In this document: positions 19,700-28,743 of the stretch, piece by piece
Numbering within the stretch: position 1 is the stretch's first letter
Layout of the letters: each line of letters opens with the position of its first letter
From: Candidatus Aramenus sulfurataquae
GTDB taxonomy: Archaea; Thermoproteota; Thermoprotei_A; Sulfolobales; Sulfolobaceae
Direction of reading: 5' to 3'
Length of the DNA: 64,000 nucleotides
Assembly (NCBI GenBank): GCA_000565255.1
Contig: ASRH01000004.1
Coordinates: 62,001 to 126,000, forward strand
Made by a program: the position numbers and the translations under genes
Notes under the pieces: model-generated
What the model saw: the letters and a program-made list of their open reading frames with translations, nothing else
What the model was told of the DNA's origin: nothing
Databases searched by the model: none

Positions 19700-20378
19700 A
19701 GGCGAGTACAACGTGGGTTTCGTAGCTAGACTCTGCAAGAACTTTGAGGTCGACGAGCTATACATAGTTAATCCAAGGTGTGATATAGGCAAGGCTAAGG
19801 AGTTCTCTTCTAGGGGGAGGGAAGTACTCGACAAGGCCGTCATTGTGAGGTCTTACGATGAGGCTCTAAAGGGCGTTGACTTAAAAATATCCACCTCTAG
19901 CATAGCAGACGTAAAGGGGGATATTCTCAGGAAGTCAATAAGACCTTGGGAGCTGAAGGACTTAGCAGGCGATAGAAAGGTTGCCCTAGTCTTCGGTAGG
20001 GAAAGCGTTGGACTAACAAGGGAGGAAATAGAGAAGACCGATTTCCTCCTCCACATACCTGCCAGCGACAAGTACCCTGTTCTCAACTTATCCCACGCTG
20101 TCGGAATAGTCCTTTACGAGCTGTGGAAGGATAGGGCTGAAAGGAAGTCCAACGTGTCCACTGAGACCATAGAGCTAATAGACAAGTATTCGAGAATACT
20201 GGCGAACATTATAGGCGATTACAGCAGGAACTCGCCAATGTACTTGGCGTTAAAGAGGTCGCTAATCAAGGGCGTGAGTGACGAGGAGGAGGGAAGAACG
20301 GTGGTTAGACTGCTTAGAAAGCTTTACACAAGAATAGTTTACGGAAATAAGGACGTAGAGACAAAGAATGACTTTTAA
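19671..20378 (+). CDS. trmJ: tRNA 2'-O-methyltransferase TrmJ (SpoU/TrmH family)
   Basis: 235 residues. SPOUT motifs: VVLVEPEGEYNVGFVARLCKNF (motif 1), ALVFGRESVGLTREE (motif 2), PVLNLSHAVGIVLYEL (motif 3). Sulfolobus TrmJ methylates cytidine 32 of tRNA. A C-terminal helical part (about 165-235) probably aids dimerisation. Overlaps the Mtq2-like gene by 29 nt. Confidence 0.9.
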   Translation: MIRVVLVEPEGEYNVGFVARLCKNFEVDELYIVNPRCDIGKAKEFSSRGREVLDKAVIVRSYDEALKGVDLKISTSSIADVKGDILRKSIRPWELKDLAGDRKVALVFGRESVGLTREEIEKTDFLLHIPASDKYPVLNLSHAVGIVLYELWKDRAERKSNVSTETIELIDKYSRILANIIGDYSRNSPMYLALKRSLIKGVSDEEEGRTVVRLLRKLYTRIVYGNKDVETKNDF

Positions 20379-20404
20379 TACCTCGCGTATAAGTGATTTT
20401 TAAT

Positions 20405-21055
20405 ATGTCGTCTAAGTCATCTAAGGGTTCCAGCGGAGCAGTGAAAGACAAGTGGAAGATGAAGAAGTGGTTTAGCATATTTGCCCCAAAAGTATTTGGA
20501 GAGGTTTCCCTTGGTTCCACTCCGGCTTTTGACGTTAGCCAGACCATAGGCAGAAAGATAGAGACGACGCTTTATGACCTCACTGGGGACTTTAGCATGG
20601 TCTACGTTCACTTGTACTTTAAGGTTACGTCAAACGATGGCGATAAACTCTTCACTACTTTCTACGGTCATGAGCTTTCTAGGGACTACGTGAGGTCCCT
20701 AGTTAGGAGGAAGAGCTCCAAGATCAACACAGTTATAGACGTTACTACGAAAGACGGCTATAAGATAAGGGTAAAGGGGCTCGCTTTGACCACCTACAGA
20801 ATACATAGGGATCAGAGGACAGCTATAAGGAAGATAATGAACGACCTAATAGTAAAAGACGCAGAGGCGCGTACTTTTGACGAGTTCGTACAAGAGATGG
20901 TATTTGGAAACCTCGCTAATGAGATATTTAACCAAGCTAAGAAAATAGCTCCACTAAGGAAGGTTGAAATAGAGAAGTCCAAGGTCATGGGCCTACCGGA
21001 GATCCAAAAGGAGGTAGTAGTAGCTAGTGAAGGCAGTAGTGCTGGCAGCGGGTAA
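20405..21055 (+). CDS. rps3ae: 30S ribosomal protein S3Ae (eS1)
   Basis: 216 residues from ATG 20405: basic start, KWKMKKWFSIFAPKVFGEVSLGSTPA, TIGRKIETTLYDLTGDFS, and ALTTYRIHRDQRTAIRKIMND. It starts 26 nt after trmJ with a weak TATA-like run between. Its 3' end overlaps the nucleotidylyltransferase gene by 29 nt. Confidence 0.96.
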   Translation: MSSKSSKGSSGAVKDKWKMKKWFSIFAPKVFGEVSLGSTPAFDVSQTIGRKIETTLYDLTGDFSMVYVHLYFKVTSNDGDKLFTTFYGHELSRDYVRSLVRRKSSKINTVIDVTTKDGYKIRVKGLALTTYRIHRDQRTAIRKIMNDLIVKDAEARTFDEFVQEMVFGNLANEIFNQAKKIAPLRKVEIEKSKVMGLPEIQKEVVVASEGSSAGSG

Positions 21056-22226
21056 AGGAGAAAGGCTAGAGCCTATAACCCAAACTAGACCTAAACCCTT
21101 TGTTCCAGTTTTGGGTAATTATTTAATAGAGAATATAATAAATATTCTAAGTAAATACACGAGCGAAATTTATGTTGTGATCTCGAAAGAGCCAGAATAT
21201 GTACCCTTTTACGACAAGATAAAGGATAGGGTAAAAATAGTTTACCAGGAGAGAGGATCTGGTACTGCTTCCGCTCTCCAAAGCGTTAAGGGAATAAAAG
21301 GAGAGATGCTAGTCGTGTATGGAGACCTTTTCTTCGAGGAGGAAGCTGTGAAGAAGATCGTGTCTGAGGAGGAGAATGCAGTACTCGGCGTAAAGGTGAG
21401 TAACCCTTCAGATTTCGGTGTGATTTCCTTTGATAGGAATAGATTGAAGGAGATAATAGAGAAGCCACAGAATCCTCCATCTAATCTTGTCAATGCGGGC
21501 ATCTACAAGCTCTCAGACGATATATTTAGCTATATAGAGAAGACTCCCTTGTCGTCCAGGGGAGAGTATGAACTTACCGATTCGATCAATGCCATGGCAA
21601 AGGAGAGGAAAGTTACAGTGGTAACTTACGAAGGATACTGGAACGACGTCGGAAAGCCATGGCAAATTATTGACGTCAACAAAAGAGCTCTCGACGTGAG
21701 TCATCAGAGGATAAATGGCGAAGTTGACAGCAATGTAAAGATAAGGGGCAAGGTAATAATAGAGGAGGGAGCAGTAGTTCTTCATGGTACGTATATCGAG
21801 GGCCCAGCATACATAGGGACAGGAAGCATTGTAGGGCCAAATTCCTACGTAAGGCCTCACACTGTTCTTGTTAGAGAGAACAGAATTGGAGCCTCCGTGG
21901 AGGTTAAGGAGTCCGTTATAATGGAAGGTACTAAAATACCTCACTTAAGTTATGTTGGCGATAGCGTCATAGGAGAAAACGTGAATTTCGGCGCCGGGAC
22001 GCTAGTAGCCAACCTAAGGTTTGACGAAAAGGAAGTAAAAGTTAACGTTAAGGGAAAAAGAATCTCTTCCGGTAGGAAAAAGCTAGGAGCTATCGTAGGA
22101 GGATATGTGAAGACAGGAATAAACGTCTCTATCCTTCCTGGGGTCAAAATAGGCGCATATGCGCTTATCTACCCTGGCACAGTAGTTAACAGAGACGTTG
22201 GAATGAGGGAGTTCTATAAGGGCTAA
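21027..22226 (+). CDS. Bifunctional sugar-1-phosphate nucleotidylyltransferase/acetyltransferase (GlmU-like)
   Basis: 399 residues. N-terminal pyrophosphorylase domain: AVVLAAGKGERLEPIT and TRPKPFVPVLGNYLIE (nucleotide grip), GDLFFEEEAV, WNDVGKPWQI. The C-terminal left-handed beta-helix has hexapeptide repeats (about 235-390). The closest described type is the Sulfolobus ST0452 enzyme, which makes UDP-GlcNAc and dTDP-glucose and acetylates amino-sugar phosphates. GTG start. Confidence 0.9.
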   Translation: MKAVVLAAGKGERLEPITQTRPKPFVPVLGNYLIENIINILSKYTSEIYVVISKEPEYVPFYDKIKDRVKIVYQERGSGTASALQSVKGIKGEMLVVYGDLFFEEEAVKKIVSEEENAVLGVKVSNPSDFGVISFDRNRLKEIIEKPQNPPSNLVNAGIYKLSDDIFSYIEKTPLSSRGEYELTDSINAMAKERKVTVVTYEGYWNDVGKPWQIIDVNKRALDVSHQRINGEVDSNVKIRGKVIIEEGAVVLHGTYIEGPAYIGTGSIVGPNSYVRPHTVLVRENRIGASVEVKESVIMEGTKIPHLSYVGDSVIGENVNFGAGTLVANLRFDEKEVKVNVKGKRISSGRKKLGAIVGGYVKTGINVSILPGVKIGAYALIYPGTVVNRDVGMREFYKG

Positions 22227-22462
22227 ACCTCTCCGCTTACGAGTGAAACTATAGTTAACTTTTAACCCTATTCTTGAACGTTTTCTAGCTCAGTTGAGCT
22301 CTGGAAGACGACGAGCTATTAGTAAAGGAGCTATGAAGGAGTCAAGTTTAGTAGTCTGGACTTCAGATAATACCACAAGAAATGGAGATTGGGCGGATAA
22401 ATATCTCGCACACGGGGGATAGCAAGGAGTTTAGATCTTGTGGTATGAAGACAGATATCTGA

Positions 22463-23665
22463 TTACCCGTGGGCTAAGGTTGACACTATTTTGATCACGT
22501 CGTTATTCCTAAGTTTATAGTTCTCGCCGACTCTCATCTTCCTCTTTGCGTCTATGGCGTAAAGGAACCCCTTACCCAGATCTGTGTGTACTACGTATGC
22601 TAAGTCCCTAGGCGTAGATCCATCCTTTATGAGGATGGCGTCTGGTAGTACTTCTCCGTTCCTGTTAGTGAACTTTCTCTCATCCTCCACGGGGTAAACC
22701 ACTATTAGCTTCAGAGCATCGAATACTGCCATATTAATGGCTTGCTGGACTCCGGTGAAACCATATACTTCCAGAACGTTTTTCTTTATGTAGTCAAGGG
22801 CCTTCATTCTCTTCTCGTCTATAGAACCCTTAATAGAAAAGGTGGACTCTCCTGGTACATAGTCTATCAGCCCTGCTTTTGCTGCCTTTCTCAATGCTAG
22901 TTCAGACTCTGCGCTTGTTGGGACTACGTATTTGTACTTTGCTTTAAGTTTCTCTATATTTTTCCTCGCAGTAGGCACATCGCTCTTGTTGGCAGCAATA
23001 ACTATTGGTTTTGAAATTTCCCTCAGCTTCTTGGAAAACAGCCTTAAGTCATCGTTGGTCCATTGCATTAATTTCAAGTTCTCCAGCTTGGTTTCCTTTA
23101 AAGTGGTTACGATCTGCTCTCTATTTATCGACAGTCCAGAGAGCCTCGACAGGAGGGACTCTACGACGTCCTTTCCGGTCAAATCCACTACTCTTGCGAA
23201 TTTCTCCCAGTCCTTTGAAATTATAGAGAAGAACCATTCGTCCAGCTCCTCCTCTATAAACTTTATGTCTTCCTCCGGATCCCTAGATCCTGGAGGAATT
23301 GGCTTTCCCTCTTCGTCAGTTGAACCACTAGCATCAATCACGTGGATCAATACGTCGGCCTTTCTCAAGTCGTCCAAGAACTTATTTCCAAGTCCCCTTC
23401 CTTCATGCGCTCCCGGTATTAACCCAGCGACGTCAACCAGTTTCACTGGAATAAATCTGTAGTCTCCTAGGCAAATGGAGTTCTTGGGGTTGCATTTTAC
23501 GTTCAACTCAGTATGTACGCACTTGTTCTTAACGTAAGCTATCCCAACGTTTGGTTCTATTGTAACGAAGGGCCTATTAGCTATTTCCACCTCAACTAAC
23601 GTAGAGGCCTCAAAGAACGTGCTCTTCCCCACGTTAGTCTTTCCAACTAGTCCAACCGTAATCAT
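22463..23665 (-). CDS. YchF/Obg-like GTPase with TGS domain
   Basis: 400 residues. G1 GKTNVGKST (8-16), G2 area FVTIEPNVG, G3 DVAGLIPGAHEGRGLGNKFLDDLR (Obg/YchF signature), G4 NKSD, and a C-terminal TGS region (KLIVVYPV ... VVHTDLGKGFLYAI). Archaeal members of this family associate with translation and the ribosome; the nucleotide preference is not decidable from sequence. It stands alone, divergent from rpl15e. In the gap 22227-22462 I see no gene. Confidence 0.88.
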   Translation of the reverse strand: MITVGLVGKTNVGKSTFFEASTLVEVEIANRPFVTIEPNVGIAYVKNKCVHTELNVKCNPKNSICLGDYRFIPVKLVDVAGLIPGAHEGRGLGNKFLDDLRKADVLIHVIDASGSTDEEGKPIPPGSRDPEEDIKFIEEELDEWFFSIISKDWEKFARVVDLTGKDVVESLLSRLSGLSINREQIVTTLKETKLENLKLMQWTNDDLRLFSKKLREISKPIVIAANKSDVPTARKNIEKLKAKYKYVVPTSAESELALRKAAKAGLIDYVPGESTFSIKGSIDEKRMKALDYIKKNVLEVYGFTGVQQAINMAVFDALKLIVVYPVEDERKFTNRNGEVLPDAILIKDGSTPRDLAYVVHTDLGKGFLYAIDAKRKMRVGENYKLRNNDVIKIVSTLAHG

Positions 23666-23735
23666 CTTGTATTTACCAACTAAGAATGATACAACACACT
23701 TTTTAATTAGTTATCTACATGTAGCTTGAGAAATA

Positions 23736-24383
23736 ATGGTTGCTTCAATGTATAGCTACATTTCCCAACTGTGGCAGTCTGACGAGTGGAAGAAAACCGT
23801 TGTCAGGAAGAGGATGATTGAGTGGAGAAGAGAAGGAAGCATAGTAAGGATAGAAAAGCCTACGAGGCTGGACAGGGCTAGGGAGATAGGATATAAGGCC
23901 AAGCAAGGATTTGTGGTAGTTAGGGTTAGGGTAAACAGGGGAGGTATGGACAAGCCAAGGCCTAATAGTGGTAGAAGGCCAAAAAGGATGGGCGTTTATG
24001 GTTACTCCCCGGCAAAGGGTTATCGTTGGATAGCCGAGGAAAAAGCTGCTAGGAAATTCCCGAACCTTGAAGTCTTAGGGAGTTATTACGTAGGTGAAGA
24101 TGGACTCTACAAATACTACGAGGTTATCTTAGTAGATCCGAACCACCCAGTCATTAAAGCAGATAAAGATTTGAAGTGGTTACAAGACCCAGCCAACAGG
24201 AGGAGGGTGTTCAGGGGTCTCACATCTGCGGGCAAGAAGGCTAGAGGGCTATTGAAGTCCAGAGGTCTGAAAGGCACAATTGGCCACAAATTCAAGAAGA
24301 AGCAGAAGGAAAGGGAGCAAAAGAAGAGGCACGAAGCCGGCAAGTACTATAGGTTGCAGAACTATAAGATCCCAGGAAAGTGA
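23736..24383 (+). CDS. rpl15e: 50S ribosomal protein L15e
   Basis: 215 residues, very basic: [63 protein letters not shown] 23736 keeps the family-length N-terminus; ATG 23748 is possible. First gene of the exosome/RNase P superoperon, ending 1 nt before the next start. Confidence 0.96.
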   Translation: MVASMYSYISQLWQSDEWKKTVVRKRMIEWRREGSIVRIEKPTRLDRAREIGYKAKQGFVVVRVRVNRGGMDKPRPNSGRRPKRMGVYGYSPAKGYRWIAEEKAARKFPNLEVLGSYYVGEDGLYKYYEVILVDPNHPVIKADKDLKWLQDPANRRRVFRGLTSAGKKARGLLKSRGLKGTIGHKFKKKQKEREQKKRHEAGKYYRLQNYKIPGK

Positions 24384-24384
24384 A

Positions 24385-24822
24385 ATGAAAATAGGATCTG
24401 TAATGTTTTTGATTTTTTCTTATCAGACAGAGAATAAAGAGAGGATAAAGGAGGCTTTGTGGAAGACGTTAGGTAACGTGATCTCTGAAGCTCAAGTTGA
24501 AGAGGTAGTGTTACAAGGGCATTACGGTGACGTAATAACTGAGATAAAGTACATGTTTAAGGGTAAAGCAGGCGAGCACGTGTTAAATGCCCTGATTTCT
24601 AAGCTTGATAAAAGTGACGTCATTTACCTCCTTAGTACTTTACAGGATAGGGTAGATGGTTCAAAAATCCACTTAAGGTTAGACAAGCAGGTTCTAGTTG
24701 CAATGAATAAGCTTGCAATAAAGGATGGCGATGATGTGGTAAAGGTTGTCATTAACACGGCTGGAAACGTGACAGGGATCAAGGAGGAACTAAAGAAAGT
24801 TGCTAGTGGAGACCTGCATTAA
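24385..24822 (+). CDS. COG1325 RNA-binding protein, predicted exosome-associated
   Basis: 145 residues. Pattern of the archaeal RNA-binding family COG1325: IFSYQTENKERIKEALWKTLG, VVLQGHYGDVITEIKY, LDKQVLVAMNKLAIKDGDDVVKV. Comparative genomics groups it with exosome and RNase P genes, exactly its setting here. ATG 24385 is used; the open frame further upstream lies inside rpl15e. Overlaps the Rpp30 gene by 23 nt. Confidence 0.8.
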   Translation: MKIGSVMFLIFSYQTENKERIKEALWKTLGNVISEAQVEEVVLQGHYGDVITEIKYMFKGKAGEHVLNALISKLDKSDVIYLLSTLQDRVDGSKIHLRLDKQVLVAMNKLAIKDGDDVVKVVINTAGNVTGIKEELKKVASGDLH

Positions 24823-25348
24823 AAACCCAGCCCTTTTCCCTATCCTGAAGAAGATCGGCTATAGTGAGGGAATTCTAGAAGAAGTAAACTCCCAGAGCAG
24901 ATGGAGAAGGGTTACCATCCCATTCAGTGATCCAGAAGGCTTTAGGAGGAGAGCTAGCTCTTTTGAGAAGAATGTCTTAGTTTTCGCCAAACCTTTAAAT
25001 AGGCAGGCACTCAGATATGCTTTATCTCAAGAAAGGGTGATCGCAATAACTATCGACAACGACAACTGGATGCTATTGACCAGAAGAGCGTCGCTAAATA
25101 TGATAAGACAGCAAGGGAAATTAGTTGAAGTATACATGTCAGCGTCATCTGGCATAATATTTAAGGTAATACCACTAGCGTATAAGTGGTTTAACGTTGT
25201 GTTTTCGTCTTGTGCTTCAGACATGACTCAGCTATGGCCTCCATTATCTAAAGTAAACTACTTAGTAATACATGGGGCGGACGAAGAGGAGGCAATAAGG
25301 TGGGTATATGATAATCCAAGTAAGTTACTACTCTATGCTAGCTCTTGA
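24800..25348 (+). CDS. rnp3: RNase P protein subunit Rpp30 (Rnp3)
   Basis: 182 residues of the PHP/TIM-barrel-like Rpp30 family: VETCIKN start, KNVLVFAKPLNRQALRYAL, RVIAITIDNDN, LNMIRQQGKLVEVYMS (the conserved family segment) and FSSCASDMTQLWPPLSKV. Works with Pop5 in 5' processing of tRNA precursors. TTG start. Overlaps pop5. Confidence 0.85.
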   Translation: MLVETCIKNPALFPILKKIGYSEGILEEVNSQSRWRRVTIPFSDPEGFRRRASSFEKNVLVFAKPLNRQALRYALSQERVIAITIDNDNWMLLTRRASLNMIRQQGKLVEVYMSASSGIIFKVIPLAYKWFNVVFSSCASDMTQLWPPLSKVNYLVIHGADEEEAIRWVYDNPSKLLLYASS

Positions 25349-25763
25349 CATAGTTATTATAGGGTGGCTTGCAGTACTTACGTATGTTACGCTAAGAAAG
25401 AATTACATCTTTGCGAAAAAAGTTAAGAACAAGAGAAATCTGAAGTCGAAGAGGTACATAATTTTCGAACTATTAGTCGACGAGAAGGACAGAGACAAAG
25501 TGGATCAAAACTCGATAAACGCTGCCGTTAAGGGTGCAGTTAAGGAGCTCCTTGGGAAAATGTGGCTTGAGATCTCAGATCCTAAGGTGATATTTTTCGA
25601 TAAAAGGAGCTTAAAGGGGATAATTTCGACTAATAGGGCAGGTTACAAAGCAGTTATAGCGTCACTTCCTTTTGCGAAGGAGATAAATGGTGCAAAAGCT
25701 TTAATAGTTACAATAAGGACAACTGGTAGTTTTAAGAGAGCTAAAAAGATTATGAACATGTGA
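25308..25763 (+). CDS. rnp2: RNase P protein subunit Pop5 (Rnp2) with N-terminal membrane helix
   Basis: About 151 residues. The Pop5 domain is at about 50-150: KSKRYIIFELLV, INAAVKGAVKELLG, KRSLKGIISTNRAGYKAVIASLPF. Before it lies a strongly hydrophobic stretch, MLALDIVIIGWLAVLTYVTL, followed by basic residues (RKNYIFAKKVKNKRN). That is a typical single membrane anchor with a cytoplasmic catalytic side. The start could be ATG 25308 or ATG 25335. The stop codon lies inside a candidate C/D-box sRNA. Confidence 0.85.
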   Translation: MIIQVSYYSMLALDIVIIGWLAVLTYVTLRKNYIFAKKVKNKRNLKSKRYIIFELLVDEKDRDKVDQNSINAAVKGAVKELLGKMWLEISDPKVIFFDKRSLKGIISTNRAGYKAVIASLPFAKEINGAKALIVTIRTTGSFKRAKKIMNM

Positions 25764-25812
25764 TGAAGCCGCTCCAGACTGTAAGATGATGTACTCTGCG
25801 ACGAGCTGATAT
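25758..25812 (+). ncRNA. Candidate C/D-box guide sRNA
   Basis: Boxes occur in the right order and spacing: C box GTGATGA (25760-25766), 12-nt guide, D' CTGT (25779-25782), C' ATGATGT (25786-25792), 13-nt guide, D box CTGA (25806-25809). About 55 nt in total, the usual archaeal size. D' and C' each differ by one base from consensus. The C box includes the pop5 stop codon. It lies in the gap before the psmA promoter. Confidence 0.6.
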
Positions 25813-25820
25813 ATGTAACA

Positions 25821-25830
25821 CTTTTATTAA
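25821..25830 (+). promoter_or_regulatory. TATA box of psmA
   Basis: CTTTTATTAA lies 32-41 nt before the psmA TTG start (25862). It is likely the promoter for the psmA-SBDS-exosome run. Confidence 0.45.
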
Positions 25831-25861
25831 TTACTATAACTTATGTATTCTGGGATGTTAG

Positions 25862-26587
25862 TTGGCGTTCGGACCGGCAGCGATGGGATACGATAGGGCT
25901 ATAACGATATTCTCACCGGATGGAGATCTCTACCAAGTTGATTACGCATTCCAGGCAGTAAAGAAAGGTTGGACAACCTTAGGCGTTAAGACCAAAAAGG
26001 CCGTCGTGATAGCTGGGGAGAAAAAGAGGTCTATGTTAGTGGACATCGATAGCGTGGAGAAGATTTTCCTAATAGACGATCACGTGGGATGCAGTTTCGC
26101 GGGGCTTGCTTCAGATGGAAGGATTTTAATAGACTACGCTAGGAACTCCTCTCTTCAGCACAGGCTTGTTTACGACGAGCCCATAAGCATAGACTACCTT
26201 ACTAAGCTCGTTGCCGATGTTAAGCAAGCGTACACTCAACACGGAGGCGTTAGGCCCTTCGGAGTATCTTTAATAATAGGTGGCGTAGACAAGGGAGTTC
26301 CAAAGCTATTCATGACCGAACCAAGCGGGCAGTATATGCCCTATTTGGCAGTTGCCATCGGAGAGAACTATACTACTGCCACAGAATACCTACAGAAAAA
26401 CTACAAGGACGATCTCGACGTAGAGGATACCATAGCTTTAGCAATCAACGCGTTGAGGAGCTCTAGGCAGGGCGGAGAGAAGATAGGGCCGAGTGAAGTA
26501 GAAATAGGTTACGCAGCAGCTGACACGGGCATCTTCAGAAAGCTGAGCCTAGAGGAGAGGGCACAGATACTCCAAAAACTAGGGTGA
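25862..26587 (+). CDS. psmA: Proteasome alpha subunit
   Basis: 241 residues. N-terminal alpha signature YDRAITIFSPDGDLYQVDYAFQAVKKG, then GLASDGRILIDYAR and QHGGVRPFGVSLIIGGVD. No catalytic N-terminal Thr, as expected for alpha. The 20S outer ring is gated by PAN (2186-3364). TTG start. Confidence 0.97.
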   Translation: MAFGPAAMGYDRAITIFSPDGDLYQVDYAFQAVKKGWTTLGVKTKKAVVIAGEKKRSMLVDIDSVEKIFLIDDHVGCSFAGLASDGRILIDYARNSSLQHRLVYDEPISIDYLTKLVADVKQAYTQHGGVRPFGVSLIIGGVDKGVPKLFMTEPSGQYMPYLAVAIGENYTTATEYLQKNYKDDLDVEDTIALAINALRSSRQGGEKIGPSEVEIGYAAADTGIFRKLSLEERAQILQKLG

Positions 26588-26596
26588 TAAAATTAA

Positions 26597-27295
26597 ATGC
26601 CCACAAAGGACGTTATAACGGTGAAGTACGAGTCGCATGGGGAACACTTTGAGATCTTAGTGAAGCCTAAGGAGGCTTTTTTGTTCAGATCTGGTAAGAA
26701 CATTCCTATTTCTGACATAGTGGTTTCAGATACTATTTACAAGGACGTAAAGAAGGGTCAGAAAGCCTCACCTTCTGCTCTTAAAAAAGTGTTCGGCACT
26801 ACCGATTTTGAAACAATAGTCAAGGACATCCTCTTGAAGGGAGAATTGCCTCTCACCTCAGATCAGAGAAAAGAGATGTTGGAAAACAAAAGAAAGCAGA
26901 TAGTGGACTTCATACATAGGAATGCCGTGGATCCCAAGACCAACTTGCCAATACCCATTTCTAGGATAGAAATGGCAATGGAGCAGGCTAAAGTACAGAT
27001 AGATCTAAACAAAGACGCGGAGGCTCAAGCACTACAAATTATTCACGAACTAGCGAGGATTATACCTATTAAAGTAGCGAGAGCTATCCTAGAGATAAAG
27101 GTTCCTCCAAAGTATAGCCCTAAGGTCAAGTCCGCTCTTTCTAATCTAGGCTCAGTTAAGAAGACCAACTGGTTAGCCGATGGAACCTTAACAGCGGAAA
27201 TAGAGATACCAGCAGGGGCTCAAGAGGAGGTAATTGATAAGCTAAATTCAATAACCAAAGGTGAAGTAGAAGTTAGAGTAATCCAAGTGAAGTAG
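26597..27295 (+). CDS. sbds: Ribosome maturation protein SBDS homologue (Sdo1)
   Basis: 232 residues: the N-terminal FYSH domain (HFEILVKPKEAFLFRSGK, KKVFGTTDFETIVKDIL), a central helical domain (RKQIVDFIHRNAVDPKTNLP) and a C-terminal ferredoxin-like domain (IKVARAILEIKVPPKYSPKV). Acts in 50S maturation together with EF-2-like GTPases. Conserved upstream of the exosome genes. Confidence 0.96.
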   Translation: MPTKDVITVKYESHGEHFEILVKPKEAFLFRSGKNIPISDIVVSDTIYKDVKKGQKASPSALKKVFGTTDFETIVKDILLKGELPLTSDQRKEMLENKRKQIVDFIHRNAVDPKTNLPIPISRIEMAMEQAKVQIDLNKDAEAQALQIIHELARIIPIKVARAILEIKVPPKYSPKVKSALSNLGSVKKTNWLADGTLTAEIEIPAGAQEEVIDKLNSITKGEVEVRVIQVK

Positions 27296-27297
27296 AG

Positions 27298-28029
27298 ATG
27301 TCGTCGAACAATAAGATTTACTTTCCAAATAGGAGCGTAGTAGTTCCAGGAGACCTGGTGGCTGAAGGGAATTTTCAAGTCCCTTGGTCTCCGTACTACT
27401 ATAAACAAGGTAACAAGTACTATTCTACAGTAATAGGGCTGTTTGAAGTAAAGGAACCAATCTTCGAAATAATACCACTTGAAGGGTCTTATTATTATCC
27501 CAAAATAGGCGACACGGTGATAGGATTAGTTGAGGACATAGAACTATACGGCTGGATACTCGACATAAAGTCCATGTATTCGGCCTACCTTCCCGCTTCT
27601 TCCCTACTGGGAAGGCCCGTGAACCTAGGAGAGGATCTAAGAAAGTTTATTGACGTGGGGGACTACGTTATCGCAAAAGTGGAAAACTTTGACAGGACAA
27701 CCAACCCTGTCCTCAACGTTAAGGGCAAAGGACTAGGAAGAGTAGCTTATGGTACCGTAATAGACATCATGCCAGTAAAGGTCCCAAGAGTAATTGGGAA
27801 GAACAAGAGCATGTTAGAGGTCTTAACTTCTGAAACAGGATGCGAGATATTGGTTGCGCAAAATGGAAGAGTATGGGCGAACTGTCCATCTAAAGATAAG
27901 GAGAATATTTTAATCTTTGCAGTAAAGACAATTGAGGCGGAATCACACATTAGAGGTTTAACAGATAGAATAAAAAGTCTGATTAAAGAAAAAATTGGTG
28001 AGAGTAATGATTCAAATACAAAAGCCTAG
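27298..28029 (+). CDS. rrp4: Exosome RNA-binding subunit Rrp4
   Basis: 243 residues: N-terminal domain ([11 protein letters not shown]), S1 domain ([25 protein letters not shown] ... SSLLGR), and KH domain ([44 protein letters not shown]). Caps the Rrp41/Rrp42 ring and threads RNA. Overlaps rrp41 by 32 nt. Confidence 0.95.
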   Translation: MSSNNKIYFPNRSVVVPGDLVAEGNFQVPWSPYYYKQGNKYYSTVIGLFEVKEPIFEIIPLEGSYYYPKIGDTVIGLVEDIELYGWILDIKSMYSAYLPASSLLGRPVNLGEDLRKFIDVGDYVIAKVENFDRTTNPVLNVKGKGLGRVAYGTVIDIMPVKVPRVIGKNKSMLEVLTSETGCEILVAQNGRVWANCPSKDKENILIFAVKTIEAESHIRGLTDRIKSLIKEKIGESNDSNTKA

Positions 28030-28741
28030 ATTAATCTTGGACGACGGAAGGAGATTGGACGGGAGAAAGCCAGACGAGCTAAGGCCGATGAAAATGGAGA
28101 TAGGCGTCCTTAAAAACGCCGACGGGTCCTCGTTAGTTCAAGTGGGAAACACCAAGATAATTGCTGCAGTATATGGCCCTAGGGAGATGCATCCTAGGCA
28201 TTTGGCAATGCCAAATAGGGCAGTGTTAAGAGTTAGATATCATATGACTCCCTTCTCCACTGATGAGAGAAAGAACCCAGCGCCGAGTAGAAGGGAAATA
28301 GAACTGTCAAAGGTAATCAGGGAGGCGTTAGAATCGATAATTCTAGTTGAGGAATTCCCAAGGTCCTCTATTGACATATTCATGGAGGTTATACAAGCAG
28401 ACGCGGGGACCAGACTGGCGTCTTTGATGGCAGCGTCTTTGGCGGTAGTCGACGCTGGTATACCGGTTAGGGATCTCATAGCCGCAGTTGCAGTGGGTAA
28501 AGCTGATGGGGTGCTTGTCCTAGATTTAAACGAGCCAGAAGACATGTGGGGAGAGGCAGACATGCCGGTGGCGATGATGCCTGCGCTAGGCCAAATTAAC
28601 CTCTTACAGCTTAACGGTAACATGACTCCAGAAGAATTTAAGCAAGGCCTTGAGCTTGCAATGAAGGGGATAAACATAATATATAACATGGAGAAGGAGG
28701 TCTTGAAGAGTAAGTACGCAGAATACAAGGAGGAGAGCTAA
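27998..28741 (+). CDS. rrp41: Exosome 3'-5' exoribonuclease subunit Rrp41
   Basis: 247 residues of RNase PH type, the catalytic half of the archaeal exosome ring: [75 protein letters not shown] and [23 protein letters not shown] with the conserved acids. GTG 27998 gives a start that lines up with known family N-termini; ATG 28007 is also possible. Confidence 0.96.
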   Translation: MRVMIQIQKPRLILDDGRRLDGRKPDELRPMKMEIGVLKNADGSSLVQVGNTKIIAAVYGPREMHPRHLAMPNRAVLRVRYHMTPFSTDERKNPAPSRREIELSKVIREALESIILVEEFPRSSIDIFMEVIQADAGTRLASLMAASLAVVDAGIPVRDLIAAVAVGKADGVLVLDLNEPEDMWGEADMPVAMMPALGQINLLQLNGNMTPEEFKQGLELAMKGINIIYNMEKEVLKSKYAEYKEES

Positions 28742-28743
28742 AT

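Noticed and set aside
21513-21944. 143-codon minus-strand frame opposite the nucleotidylyltransferase
   Set aside because: Fully inside a clear beta-helix coding region; Tyr/Cys-rich composition is typical of antisense reading.
22227-22462. Short ORF of about 25 codons starting near 22383
   Set aside because: No promoter, no recognisable pattern, and too short to separate from chance.
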